From Strigamia acuminata (lineage: Eukaryota > Arthropoda > Chilopoda > Geophilomorpha > Linotaeniidae): DNA of 64,000 nt. The notes beneath the pieces were generated by a model that was given only the letters and a program-made list of their open reading frames with translations, had not been told where the DNA came from and ran no database searches. The stretch lies in the NCBI GenBank assembly GCA_949358305.1, contig OX442315.1:35986427-36050426 (forward strand). The letters are read 5' to 3'. How positions within the stretch are numbered: the first letter of the stretch is position 1; every line of letters starts with the position of its first letter. Below, in pieces: positions 13,701-28,700 of the stretch. The translations under genes and the position numbers were made by a program.

Positions 13701-16700
13701 GGAGATGTTGATTTGCAAATTTTAGCTACAAAATTGATGTTTTTAGCTACAAAATTGATGTTTTTAGCTACAAAATTGATGTTTTTAGCTACAAAATTGA
13801 TGTTTTTAGCTACAAAATTGATGTTTTAGCTACAAAATTGATGTTTTTAGCTACAAAATTGATGTTTTTAGCTACAAAATTGATGTGTGTGTGTTTACTT
13901 CGGTGTTTACAAATGACGTCATCGATGACATGAAATCCCAGAATGCATTGCACAAAATGATTCCCTTTTTCAAATAGTAAAAACACTATGTGATCATGTA
14001 AAACCACGAATACTTAATTATTGCTTAAGTTTTGCAGAAAAAAATGTCTCATAACTTTTTTAAGGTTATTTTAAAGAGATTAGAGAAATTTTTTATTTCT
14101 CTTCCTACGACCTTTAAACGCTCCTGGTAAAAGCCAAAAGCTGTCAACCGAAGCACGGCAGGGGCAGAAAATTTCAATTTTGCATAATTAATTAAATGAA
14201 TTTCCAACGACTTCAAATTTCACCTGAGATAAAGTTCAATATCATATAAACAAAATCACAAATTTTTTCAGGGTAGACAGAACTAACAAAGGGTACAAAT
14301 CATTATCTAACTTTTATCCAAGTGGGCCAACTTTGGTGGACCAAGTTCACGCGCCAATTGGTTTCTAGAATACCAGATCTACCGAATTTCTAGTCTGGTA
14401 TAATTTTTCTTCATTTTGCTGAATTTTTAATTATTTGTTGAATTTCTACATGTTTCCAAATCTCTCGTGGGACGAGCCATTTTCGATTTTTTTTCTCAGC
14501 AAAACCAAATCGTTTTACACTAACCCGGTCTTGCCATCTGGCGACAGATCGTGAAGCGAGTTTCCATATCAACATCAACCGCGCGTGGCGTGTCCTATAA
14601 AGCCAGTTGTTTCCCCGCTGCTTTTTATTCCCAAACTTCGCTTCTTCCCACGGTAATGTGAAGTTGAGGATTTGAGACGAGTGAGTTTGCAGCTTTCTCG
14701 TACAATCTTTTCCAATAAGATGAGGCTGAAATGCGGACACTAAGACACTGAAAATCATTTGAGCAAACGACCATGTTAAGTCAAATGAAAGAATATTTGG
14801 ATAATTTGAAAGACAATTTTGACACCTTGAAAGACAACGTGTAAGTCAAATCACTCCAAACTTTATTCCCATTATTTAGGCGGCTTCTCTCGCAGTAATT
14901 TAAATCACTTTATTTTAATTCATTTAATCTCTGTTTATTTGTACGAAATTGATTTGTTTAAAGGTTAGTTTATGACACTTCTATTGATCCATTGTGTGAG
15001 TGTGTTGTGTGTTTGCTTATGGACTCATTATTTATTACTATTCAGGTTTCCTTCGTTATATCCGTGTTTTCGCAATAACGCGATTGGATTACATAATTAG
15101 TTTTAATGAACATGCATACTTTCTTACAGCAGAACCTCGATTATCGGAACAGCAGTAGGCGATTTTTTATCGATTTTTTACTAAATTTTATCGGTTTTTT
15201 AATCGATTTTAATGTTTTTTTACGATTTTCACCTATTTTTAATTCGTTTTTAAAGTTTTTTGACAGTTTTTATCCATTTTTGGTTGGTTTTAATGCTTTT
15301 TAACAATATTTTAATGACTTTTTATTCTCATATGTGTATACGGCAAACCTAATCTTCGGTTACCCGAACAATTCGGTTTTATTAGTTGGGATAATCGAGG
15401 TTCTATTGTAATTATTCACTTTTGTAAATGTCAATTCACTTTATGCGATTTTTCTTGACGCGACAATTTCTCTGAAGCAAGTAATCAATCGCCTAATGCG
15501 AGGGATAGGTGTAGGGTCTTGAATCAATGGGAAATAGCAAGGTGAAAATCCTTGGTGACGTAAATGAAATGGGAATCGAATGGCAGATCTTCCGATTGCC
15601 GGTTAGGTGCATTGCCAGTTGTGCTGTCGTGGACTGCGATAGAGCCGGCTCAGAGCTCTTAACAGTCGTGAAGTGCAACACACTTCTCCGGCTGGAGAGG
15701 ATAACGTGGATATTTATTCTGCAAGTGCTTGTTAGGTATACATTATTAATAATGAAAAAGTGCATTCTGACACTTGTTTCTGGGAAAAGTTGAAAAGACA
15801 TGTCAAAGATAAATGTTAAGGTGAAAAATGGCGATTGCTTTCTTCGAGCCAAAGTGGATTTTTCAGTTTGTTTTTGCTATTTCACTTGTGAAATCAATAA
15901 AATTAAATACCCTATTTTATCTACCATTTTTGTCAGTAATTACAATTTTGGTTTTTCGTTTATTACGTTTGTTTAATGTAACAAACGAAGTCTGAACGTC
16001 ACGAAAGAAGCGTACGTTTATCGTTTGTGAGGTTAAATACGGAAACAATATCGTACTCTTGCAAAAATGCGGTATTCTTGGTGTCTCAGCGGCGGCTGCT
16101 ATTCGAGGGCGACTCTTAATCGGTAAAATACGGTATTACTATACTCTGTCTGACCTTAAGAATAGAGAAAACTCCCATTGGTCGAGGCCTTTTCACTGGT
16201 GTAGTGATACCTAAAAGTATAACAATACACCAGGTTTTAATAAAACATCAGGTTTTATTAAACACTTCGTTGTTGGACGACATTTTGGAATCGTTCCAGA
16301 CGAAACAAGCAATAACCAGTTCAAATGTTGTTAACTCCTGGAAAAATTAACCAATAGAGTGTAAAGTCACGCAAATCCGAATACAAACAGACTACACATT
16401 AATTGTATGAAGGAAAAAAACATTTTATTAGTTAATATACACAAAACCACTTAACTTAAACTGATGGAGTAATCAAAAAAATTAGAAAATTCAAACAAGA
16501 AAGGAACTACTTTCGCCTGTGGTTTCACACATTCCACAGTAAGGAGTAATAAGGCTGGAGTTTTCTCTAATTCTTAAGATCAGACAGAGTATAGTTCAGT
16601 ATCCATTGTTAAACAAAATTGGCATTGACGTTATATTTTATTGAGAGTTGCAAATCTAAATTTAGAGACCATTAGTGTACTTAGTAAAAGTAGTTCACCT

Positions 16701-19700
16701 ATGAATTAATGATCAAAACCTGCAGTTGAGTGAAATCTGTCTATGGTAACCACCCACTGTGCCAGAAAGTGGTGTTTTGACAGCTAGTCAATCTGTAGGG
16801 ATTTCAAAATTTTATAGGACATTTCTTGTCTAATACTTGGAAAGGAAAAATAAAAAACTAGATATAGGGGATTAGAATCGTCCTATATGTAATGCTTATA
16901 GCTAGGGATAAATTTTAGATGAATGTACAATTGTATTTGGGGCCGTCCATAAATTACGTAACGCAAATTTTTGGATTTTTAGACCTCCTCCCCTATTTTA
17001 GTGCCATATCGTAAGGGAAAAATCTTTAGTATATCATTTTCAACACTAAATTAAAATATAGCGCAGCCAATCAGAAATGAGAACACTATATTGTTAGCTC
17101 CACCCATTGCAAATGGCGATTATTTTGTTGTCCCGATCAAACACATCAGTCATAGGTACGTAGATTGAATGATAAGTGAGGCCCAAAATTGAATTTTAGT
17201 CCCCAAAACCATACTTTATAGGCATAATAATGGAATTTTATGCAGGAATTTGCACATTTACGCACCCAAATTGAATTTTTAGGCCCAAAATTACTAACTG
17301 TCAGTAGTTGGCTGAAATAGTGTAGTGATAAGGGAAAAGTGCAGCCCGCAAAAACTTAATTTAACATTTTTCCCTTACACTATTATTACACCATATAGTC
17401 TTTAACAGTAAGGGAAAAATGCATCCTACAAACTCTCTAATGTCCTACTCAAAAGCAGTAGCTGCATTCGAAAAGTCATTTAGATTAAGGACTCGATCTA
17501 ACCTAAAAAATGATGGTTGATTGATTTAGTCTGCTTTTAGTCACAGAGGACATGCGCACGGAATTTAAACAGCAAAACATGTTTGACTGCAATTTTAAAC
17601 TGACTTTTTGAATGCAGCTGCGGGAGTTCTTCTAGTTTTAACTTTGAAATACGATTTGGGTTGATTACTCTCTCGAAAGGTTCAAAAGTACATTGCAATT
17701 ACAATGTATTACAATGTATTTTGAAATGCATTAAGTTTCACAATGCAGTTAAGAATGCATCTCGAAATACATTTTTGTATGCTGCTGATAATACACTTTG
17801 TAAAATGTATTACGAAATGCATTTCACAATCGGAGTGGTTATTTCCACAGAATTTTCAATCATGCTGAAAATTTGTTTTGCCTCGCATGCAAATCCATTA
17901 TTAGGCATACAAGTAAACAATCCTCGCGTAAACAATGCTACTTCTTGCTGCTACATCTAAAAGTTTAGTTTGAGTTTTCCATCAAGCGTTTTAGATCTGA
18001 TTCTGACATCTTTACTTATTTTATAATACTTTGCATCGCGCTGTCATAAACACAGACCATATTAAATATTTATTCATTCTTTGCCAGCTCTCGTAGATAT
18101 TGTCATATTGATCCATTCGAGTTGTAGAATTTTTGTGCAAACGATTTCCTTCCATTGGCATCTTCAGTTTTAATTTCGGATGGGACGGAGTGCGCAAATC
18201 ATGGAAATTTAATAATGGTCTCGAAGCACGTGCTAAAGTGGAATGCTTTGCTATATCGTGTGCGAAGCAAAGTTTCGGCATCGTGGATCCTTCTGAACCT
18301 TCATTACAGCACTTAGTGAACTCTAGTACATTTTTCATAACCAGAAGTGAATGATAATTGATGGGAATCCATCAAGTGGCCGCGTATAAATATTCATTGC
18401 ATGCAATATCGGTTGAGTGCATTTCTGTCTCTACTGTTTTCTAATTTTTTTTTAATGGCATTGGCATGCAGAGAAGAATGTTCGATTTAATGCGCAATGG
18501 AACCTGTCTAGGGTGACCACTCACTGTGTCAAGAAATGATTGTCGAGAAAAATCAATTCGCACAATTTTTTGTCTTTTTGACAACAAATACCTAAAAATA
18601 TCTAAAATAAAAAAAAAATGCCAAATTCAATCAAGACATTTATATATTTTATTTTTATGTTTTACTTAATGTAGTCAAGTGTCAGGGAGTGTGTAGACAT
18701 TGTGTGAGTCAGTTTTTTAGGTGGCAATCTTGCATCTGCACCAAGATCTGGGAAAACTCCAAAAAAAGCCATTTAGAGGTGGGTGCAGATGTTTTTGCTG
18801 TAGAATCAGACAAAGATGAGAAACAATCGATGTACCCTGGCGGGACTAGACGTTGGCAGAAACCGCAGAATTAGATTACCAGAAAGCCGCATTTTTGTAC
18901 TCAATATACGTATTACCCTGGCACAAATGGGGGGTATTGCCCCCCCCCCCTCCCCCCAATTTTAAAATATAAAACTTCTGAAAAACTAAATGATAAAACA
19001 TTTTTAATAGAAAATAAAAATACCAAAAATAGTAGGTTAGGTGCATTCAAAAAGTCGTTTCTTAGGTGTTTGTGTTTTTATTTTTGTGTCTTTTAATATG
19101 GCAAAACCAAAAGCACTCAAGGTAGGTTTACACTTGTGTTCACACTAGATGCAACGCAAGAAAACTGACACAACGCAAGCTGCTTGCGTCCAAAAGTTCT
19201 CGACGTTGATGCCAATTCCTGCTTCAACTCCAAGTTGAAGTAAGCGACGCAACATAAGGAAAGGTCTTGCGACCAGCCAATCACGATCGATTCCAACTCT
19301 CGTCGATTCACGTTTGGTTGGCGAGACTTTGCCACATGCAAACAGGCGCCATTTTCTGATTCTCGAACTAGTTCTAGAACTAGATCCAATTCCAGGTTTC
19401 ATTGGAATCATCTAATTGGCCAGACGCAACATCCATTGTTTCAGCTCTGTTCACACGCGCCCTACAGTGTGAACAGACTGAGCGTTGCGTTTGACTAATT
19501 TTTCCTTGCGTTGCGTCTAGTGTGAACACAAGTGTGAACCTAGCTTTACGTTTCAAACAGTAGAAACAAGATTTTTTGAATGCAGTCAGCGAATGCAAAT
19601 GCAATAAATGATAAGTAGTCTAAACAAATTTCTGTGTTTTCAAAATTAAAAGCCTGTCAAACTGAATAAAACGATTGCTTTGTTGTCGCCTAAAGGATTA

Positions 19701-22700
19701 TGATTAGAAATTGTTTTCTAAATTCATAATCATAAATAAATTCTATTCAAGTCATTTCATAAACTGCTTTTTAAAAATAGCATTCAAATTTGTTTAGTCC
19801 GTAAATAACCTTGTTAATTTACCTATTTGTTGGTACAATTAATTAAAACGCGGATGACTTACAAGGAAGTTTTGTTGATTAGCTTCCAGTTGCTACGCGA
19901 TATGTCAGAAAGTCTATGTACCATGTTAGTGGTAATTAATATGGAAATTGCTACGAAAACTTAGAATGTTGCCGACCAGGAAGGCATCACTTTCAGGAAA
20001 ATGCCACTCCAAAAATAGCACCACACTTGGCCTTTGAAGGAGATATTTTATTCAGTCAACTTGGAGGATTAATTTTCAATGCAGGACATTAGTGGCATTT
20101 TTAAAGACTTTCTTTTTTTTTTACTTGATTTCAACCGTCTGAAATGAATGTTTTAGACAGAATATTAAGCAGCGAACTGCACTGCTACTTGAAAATCAAT
20201 TTGATTGAAAGTTTCTCTAAGACCTTTTATACTGATTGGAAGAAATTTAAGCCAATTAAACTATCCCAATGTACGTTACTGATACTATGTTTACACGCAC
20301 GGAATATTTCGAGTGAGATGAAATATTCTGTGTGTACAACTGTCATGTAAACAGGGATGACAAGGATTATTCGAGTAGTGAATAATCCCTCGCAGAAGGT
20401 TGTTTAATTCGAGTGAACTCGAACTATTTTTATTGCGCATGCGTGCATTGCTTCCGGCACTTCCTCATTGGTTGAAAACCGAAAGTGATCTCGAATTATT
20501 TTCTGCATGTAAATATAACAATTTGATCTCGAATTATTCACCACTCGAAATATTCGGTGCATGTAAACGTAGTACAAGTGAAAATAACATGACATTCTAA
20601 CATAATCTATTACCTTTTCTGCACTTTGCGCTGAGAATTTACCACTAGCTTGGGCTATAAATAACTACGAATGAGATTAGGCCTAACAAAACAACAATCG
20701 TTCTCCTGATCAATCCTGAGGCGAGTAACAAACCGCTTTTGACGTCTGATTGGTTCTTACCGGGAAAAATTTGCTCTAACCATGCATTTTTCCCGGGAAA
20801 ATTTTCTCTTGCTTTGCGCCCCCCGGTGGGGCCTTTACGAACCAAGAATCAAATGTCAAAAGCGAGAGCGAGATTGGAGAACGATTGTTGTAGTGTTAGG
20901 CCTAATCTCAAGGTAAATTCTCATCATCGCGGCCGCCTCTTTAGGATGGGGCGAGGCCAGTTTGGATATGATTGACTATCTACGTTATTTTCTTTCGGTA
21001 AATTCTCGTATTAAATACACCTCGCGCTTGAGTAATTGTCGGGATTAGGTCAGCACTCATCTTCTTGTCAGATAAGATTCGTGCTGACCTAATTATCCCG
21101 ACAACTACATGTCGCGCTTGGTATATTACCTATGATAATTTCTTCGTGAAGCAGAAATATCAGTCTGAACGAAATGAAAGAAGTGCACGTTCATCTTTCG
21201 TGAGGTTAAATACGGAAACAATACCGTTCTTTTGCAAAAATACGGTATTCTTGATGTCTCAGCCGCGGCTACTATTCGAGGGTGGCTACAAATCGAGGGG
21301 GGCTCTTAATTGATAAAATACGGTATTTCTAAGTCTATGGTATTAATTAAATTTGCTTCCCACACCGAATTTTGCAGGAGTGACCATTTACATTAATTTA
21401 TTCAAAAAAAAAGTTATAATTAATGATATGAAGAGATTACGCATATTAAAATGGAAGACAGCGCTGTTTATGGCACACGATAAGCACTTAATGCTTTCCG
21501 ACCATCACGAAGCGATTCTGAAAGCTTTAACTGGGATCATGTGTTCATGGGTGCAGCACGTGAAGGGGAATTCATGTTGTGTAAATACGGTTGAAAGAGA
21601 TTAATTGTTTGTTTTGGATCAAATTTCTGGTACTGGCGGAACAGCAGAAAAGAGCATTCATTGCTTTTACGAGCGACTGTGGTTTGATTTACAAGTAATC
21701 TACTTCCTTTGGCGGATCAGCTTTTACCCTTTGAACACGGAAATTACTCGGAATTTAGCTCTGATGTGACACTGGTGGTTTATCACTGGCAATTTTAGAA
21801 TTTTAGAAAATTCACGTTCTTTTTCTTTAGGTCATCATATCCTAAAGATTTGGTTGTTGTAGTTAGCTTTCATTTGAATAAGTAAAGCTCTGCAAATATT
21901 TTTTTTTTTATAATACCCTTTTTAATAAGGATGTGTAAAGCCAGTGCTGGACTGAACCGGCGGGATACCGGGAAATTCCCGTTTTTTTTCCTTTTGTCGT
22001 GGCCCGACCTATCCAGATTTCCCGGTACTAAATTTGTTTCCGGTCCAGCCCTGTGTAAAGCTTATGATGTCATGAAGTTGTTTAAAAACGGGCTTTTGTG
22101 GAAGTTTTTGAAAAAGTCGCTCTCAATTACAAGTCCCGAAAAAAATCACTATCGCTATGTGGAATGCAAGTTGCGACTTTTCGTTCAAAGAAATACGGTA
22201 AAATATGAAAGAGTTTTATTTCGTCACGGTCATGCATTTTACTCATCTTTATTTTTGAACTTTTCCATTTTCTTATTTTCTATCTTTCTTTAAATTTATC
22301 TTATTTATTTTAGCTGATTCATTTCCATCAATGTATGCGCAAATAATTCTTTGCGCATACATTATTTCTTCTCTATTTAAGCTCTAAGTTTTCATTTATT
22401 TTAATGTTTTAATGATTCATTCTACAGTGGTGGAAAAAAGTTTGATACCACTAGAGGTTTTTTGGTTGCAAGTCAATTTTTGACTTGAAAATTTATTTAC
22501 AGGTTTATATCATGACAATAAAGCATTGTTTAAAATTATAAGACAATAACTCAAATCAAATTTAAGAAATAAAAAAAATTGTTCAAAAAAGGTCATTTAT
22601 GCTGGAAAAAAGTTTGAGACCACGTGCTCTAAATCATCAAAAATATAACCAATTTTCATTTCTAATGTCTGATATGCTTCCAATTCGTTCTAGTAACTAT

Positions 22701-25700
22701 AATGAACCTATTTGCCATTGAATTAACTAAATATTTTAGATTATTCGGTGTTGTCTTTAGCATGGGTAGGTGCATTATTTGGTGAAATTCAAACATTGGA
22801 ACATTAATTTCATCTCTAAATGGAAGAAGAGTAGTATATTGCTTCAGAATGTGGTGAAACAAATGCAGAATTTGGTGTAACAACTGCAAGATTTGGCATT
22901 TCATGCAGGGAATTTTACTCCAAATAATTAATTATGCACCAACCCATATCTGGCTAAAAAAGTAAAGAGGATACATTTATTTTGGATGGACCTGATGGTG
23001 TTCTACACTATTGGTATAATTTTCACCCATCACAACATCTATTTTTTGCTGGTGGGTGAATAATGATTTGGGATGAAATTGCCCTGCATGAAATGCCAAA
23101 TCTTGCAGTTGTTACACCAAACTCTGCATTTGTTTCACCACATTCTGAAGCAATATACTACTCTTCTTCCATTTAGAGATGAAATTAATGTTCCAATGTT
23201 TGAATTTCACCAAATAATGCACCTATCCATGCTAAAGACAACACCGAATAATCTAAAATATTTAGTTAATTCAATGGCAAATAGGTTCAAATATGTATTA
23301 GAACGAATAGGAAGCAAACCAAACACATTAGAAATGAAAATTGGTTATATTTTTGATGATTTAGAGCATGTGGTCTCAAACTTTTTTCCAGCATAAATGA
23401 CCTTTTTTGAACAATTTTTTTTATTTCTTAAATTTGATTTGAGTTATTTTTTTATAATTTTAAACAATGCTTTATTGTCATGATATAAACCTGTAAATAA
23501 ATTTTCAAGTCAAAAATTGACTTGCAACCAAGAAACCTCTAGTGGTCTCAAACTTTTTTCCACCACTGTACTTTCCCCCTTCTTTATTAGTTATTCACAC
23601 AATACTTTGGTCCCTCTGATCACATGATCAGAGGTGATTTCTAGCCTTTTAACATTCTATTTGGCACTTCGTCATCTGGACATCATCATCTCTAGTTGAC
23701 ATTAGAGAGTTTGCGGAGATGCGCTTTTTCTTATAAATGGCCATCCTTATGACATTGGATGTCACTCTTTTACTCCTAGCCAGTGTTAACAACTGGCAAA
23801 GTACATTTTAGATCAACAGTGTTCTCAACCACTTCACTGATCTCTATGCTATAGCCCTAACTAGGCCTATTTCATCTTTGTAAGCCACTTCTTGTTTCCT
23901 GCTAATTCTTTTACCATTTGCATGCCTGGCATTCTCCTGCCTCAGACAGAACAGAACCAGATTGCATCACTCATTTTAAATTACAACACTTACATGGTAA
24001 AAATTACAGTTGTACAAAAGGAACTTAGAATTTTCCAAACCTGAAGCCCGAGTCTGACAGTGCCCTCTAAAAGAACTCTCCGCGAACCTGCACCCAGCGC
24101 AATAATATGCGCAATCACATCATAAATTTAACCCTAACGGACAGACATTTGTGACAATCTTTTCACCAAAAATGAACCATTTTGCATTTGAAATCCATTT
24201 TCCATAAAGAGTTTCTCGGGGATGGTAAAACAAAAGGTGCGTTTATGTGGAAATATGGTAAATCCCGTCCCTGAGGGTGCAGCTGTTGTCATCCAATCAA
24301 CCACGTAGTGCATTGTTCCAACACCCACTTCTTGTGCAAGTCACGTCTGAAAATTATGATGTAAAATACGTCAATTCCAGGCACCATTCGTTCGACTGAG
24401 ACTTGGCTCACGTGTCAACGTGGCATGCATTTAAACTAAACTGTAAGTTTGTGTACAAAAGCTTGTGAACGATTACTATAGGACTTTACATCTTCTCACA
24501 CGATTACGGCACCAGGTGTATCCAAAATGCAACATAAACGATGTAGTCATGATGATTTGTAGGGCCTGGATAAATGCATAAATGCATAGGAATTATTTTT
24601 ATTCAATAAAAAGTCGAAATTGGTTATAAATGCATATTTTCCAAAAATCAGAAATAAATGCATAAATCGCCATTTTTCCAGGAAAAGACGGCGATTTGTG
24701 TCTTTTTTAACGATACGTAACATGTACTTATCAACATCGGAACTCGCTGCAAATTGCAAATCACTGGGTGCATTTAAAGTCAAATGAATTATTTGACTTA
24801 TCATAATCTGAATTATCAACAATTCATGCAAGTCATTGGCTGATGTGACTGAAATGTTTTACCAGCCACAGGAAATGATGTAATTTATATCACTGAAATG
24901 ATAATTTAATTCCAATAAGTGGCTTATTGATAAGTCATGATTGGAGTAACATTTTGTGCCACTACACGAGTGACACGGCTGGAGTTAGGTCAACGTTGTA
25001 TCGGTTTAGAGTATAGATAACTCCACAATAATACAACCTTTTTGTTACCATGACAACAAAGTGGGTGAGATGATGCCATTGTTGAACAGTGCACTCTTGT
25101 GGTGGTTATTTTCCCTCGTGCATTTGTAAGCATATGGCTAAGCTGCGGTCTGCGCACAGCTCAATATCCATTGGGAGTTTGTCGCAGGTTTTTGTAAACA
25201 CAAAAAGATGCAGTAGTTCTGGTTAGTTTACGATGTAGTTGATCATTCCTCTTTATTTCACTCACTGAGAAGATAATTTAATTTCAATTGCCTGTAGTTT
25301 TTCTTTTGGATGATGCAATAAGTATTTTTCTTGAAACAACTGTCTGCTCGTTCGAAAGAAACTATTTCTAAATCTAATTTTATTTTTATGTTTTTTGACT
25401 CCCAAAGCAATCAAAATGATGTCTATACTCTTTGAATTCACAATCATCATCTTTTCACCTTTTGGTTTGCCCCCCTGCTATCTCAATGTTCCCCAAGTCT
25501 TCCATTCTCAGAAGACAATCTCTAGAATAGTGAAAACATTATCATGCAAAGTGCATCGAATGATTCTAGTGATTTTCACACTTGAAACTTTATCTCGAGG
25601 CCAATTTTAAAGCTGCGTGATTATAGTCAAGAGCATTTTGTAATTAGTGTTTAAGTGTTCTTTTTTTCTTGTTGTTGTAAACAATTAACTTGTTTTTCCT

Positions 25701-28700
25701 GGTTTAAAAATTACATTTTTATTCAAATTAGAGATGCAACTGGGAGTTGAAACGTTTGGGTTACATCGGCTTTAAGAGTCCTATTATCTTGATGGGGTGG
25801 AGTGTTGAGCAAAGATATTTTGCAAAACATTTTACTTGACAGATTAAATAAACACGTTTGGAAAGAGAAATAATATTGATGTTTGAAAAGTGTAAAATTT
25901 TAAAAATAAATTACACACACGGTGGTAACCAGGAAGTCGAAGGTCGAGTTTCTACGGTAGTCTATTTGGTCAAGTTGTGGTCATCTCAGGTCGGAATTAG
26001 TTCAGATTTGTCGAGAGGAAAGTGCAACACGTCTAAACTGAATAAACTTTTATTTGCATTGTAAAGAAACTGCAAAAAGGCAAAAATTAGCTTTTCAATT
26101 GTGACCAGTAGTTATTTGCGTTCAGAATTGTTTTGAAATGAGGAAAAGGTGTAAAATTTGATGAATATTCACGTGCAACAAACAGTTTTGTGATTGTTTT
26201 AATCGTTTTTCTGGGAAGACAATTTTCGCGGGTGGCTTTATATTTATGAAACTGGGATTTTTACAATGGTTAATTGGTTCTAAGAAAAGCGGGTACTCTA
26301 GCGACCAAGTGACAAACCTAAATTATGTAGTTTGCTAAAATTATCAAGATTGAAATTGCACTAACGAATAATTTGAAATTTGTCAATAAGTGAAACAATA
26401 GGGACGGATATTCACAAACTATTTTACATTTTGCATTTTAAATGGTGTATTTTTAATTTTTAGCAATAGAGCCTTTGTATTTCTATAAGTGTTTTCAGTT
26501 TTTTGAACTAAACAAAGGACTCGATTTTTCAAATCAGCTCGGAATAATGAGACTTTTTTACCCACCTGCAAACTTTGCTGGCCATTGTGCTCGCTTGGAG
26601 TTTGGCTTCTAGCAATTACGATCAGGAGCACAGATTTCAGTGATAAATTATTTTGGTTTCATTTTTTGGTTTCATTTTGTGGTTATAAATTGTTTACGAA
26701 AGATAAACTACTCCGCAAATCCTTCTTAAGTTTACTCTTTTGAATGGTGAAGTGCAAAACAATTACTGAATAAACACGTTAAACACAAATAAACACGCCT
26801 TCCTATTATTGATGTTTGAAAAGCTGTTGATGGATACTGTATGACATTAGATGGGCGTGCCATAACGCATATACTTAACGTGTTTAATCAGGAAAACATA
26901 ACATTAGTAGTGCAAAAAAGTGCACACAAACAACAACTTAGCAACAGTAACAAGAAGAAATCCTGTTGGTGAAATACGTAACAAACTCACAAAAGCTAAT
27001 CGATATCGATGTTGGAAAGGTCAAACAATATTGATATTTGAACATCTAAACAAGATTGATGTTTAAAAAGTCACCATTTTGTCTTGCTCTCAGTGGCATG
27101 CCAGTAAACAGTGATATTGACCGTTATGTCGCGCTTTTAAGGTCAAGCCACTAAAGAAGAGACACAAATTCAAATAAAAAATGTAAATTTTATTTGTATT
27201 TTTTATTGACATATGAAGTGAAATCATTAGAACGGGTTAGAAGTGGTTAAAGGGTTTTAAAACATCCCACTAGTATATTGGAAACAAAACAAAATACAAA
27301 ATTGTACATACAATCATTGGATTGAATAAGTGAACATTTGGGAATATAGTCATACAAACAGGTGATGAAAGACAGATTGAAGAATGTATTAAAGATGGCT
27401 AATGGTTTAAAACTAGAGGAACTAAGGTATTTATTAAGAAATATTTTTTTTTTGCAGGTTGCAGAAAAATGCAAAAGCAGCAGCCGCTGCTGATTATCCA
27501 GCTTACGGTGTGACTGGACCAAGCAAAGAAGAGGATATGACATCACCACCTAATGGTGACAGAAAGTTGGCTCAAAATGCACATATGTATCACTATCAAC
27601 ATCAGAAACAACAGATGATAGCTATCGAGAAGTAAGATGGTTTGTGGCAGAATCAATTACCATGGTTACCATGTCTCAATCTTTTTCTGGTCGCAGCGCA
27701 CTTAATATTTCAAAAATTTTCCACGGCTCTCCAAAAAAAAATTTAACGCAATTATCTCAAATATCACAAATAATTTAATGCTTATCTCAATTAGTGAGTC
27801 GGCTGAGCTAATTGCTCACTGCACAGAATAGTGAAATTTGCATTTTCACTTATCGAACCGACCACGTCACCCATTGGGCTCACACCCAGTGTGTGATGGG
27901 TCGGTTGCCGGTGTGGCGTGCCTTCGTGGCACCCCCGCAACGGGTAACGGGATTCCCCATACCCCTAGACAACATTAATAAAGGCCTACCAACCAATATT
28001 AGGGGAGTCTCTGTTATTTACGTGAGTATGCGCCCCAAACTAGTGTCTTCAGTCTCCTGATTGCACTAGCAAAGACCATACCAGTCACAAGATAACTGGG
28101 TACATGTAAACTTGGCAATTTCCTAAGTTTCCGTAGTCGTAGTTTTCCCAATTTTAGTTTTCTACAAAATTGATCACGTAAACATTCTCGTTTTGTGCAA
28201 AGGGCATAATTATTTGAAAACTAATATTGCATTTGTATGAGTTATATATTTTCTGGTTTTGCACAATTTTCATTTTGTAGTCACATGCTTAACAGATAAG
28301 AAATGTCATGTATACCCACGCAGTTTTCCAGAAAAAGTAGGAGTAATATTTAATTGTTCTGGACAACTGTCAACATGTGAAATTGGTAAACGAGGTATCG
28401 GTTTCTCTTGAAGTTGTGCAATTGATTTATGCTAACTGAAGGGGAAAATTAATTATTTAGTCATACACACTGTTTCTTCAAGTTCAGCAATTGGATTTAG
28501 GTAACATATGTGAATGTGAAATGTAATTACACAGTCAAATGACTTAGTTCATTGATTTTGGCATTTAGATAGCGAGTTGTATTTTTTCGTTCTTTCTGGT
28601 GGTGTATTTGGAACATTGCCAGAAAATCTGGACATTTTTTTTGGCACGGGTCAAATAAAAGTTAAGCTTTTTGAAAAATATAATTTTAGTGACAATTTTA

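Noticed and set aside
15527-15793. Overlapping 88- and 119-residue frames on opposite strands
   Set aside because: Neither shows motifs or codon bias beyond the other; probably chance openness in a GC-richer patch.
18021-18338. Convincing-looking 105-residue minus-strand frame
   Set aside because: Average composition but no motif, no upstream or downstream exons, and an overlapping frame on the other strand of similar quality.
22662-22904. 80-residue minus frame identical to part of 23073-23396
   Set aside because: Same transposase C-terminus present in both inverted arms of the Tc1 remnant, not a gene.
27812-28060. 82-residue frame in a locally GC-rich stretch between NPDC1 exons
   Set aside because: No recognisable motif, no splice sites joining it in phase to NPDC1; possibly a fragment of a retroelement, but nothing supports that.
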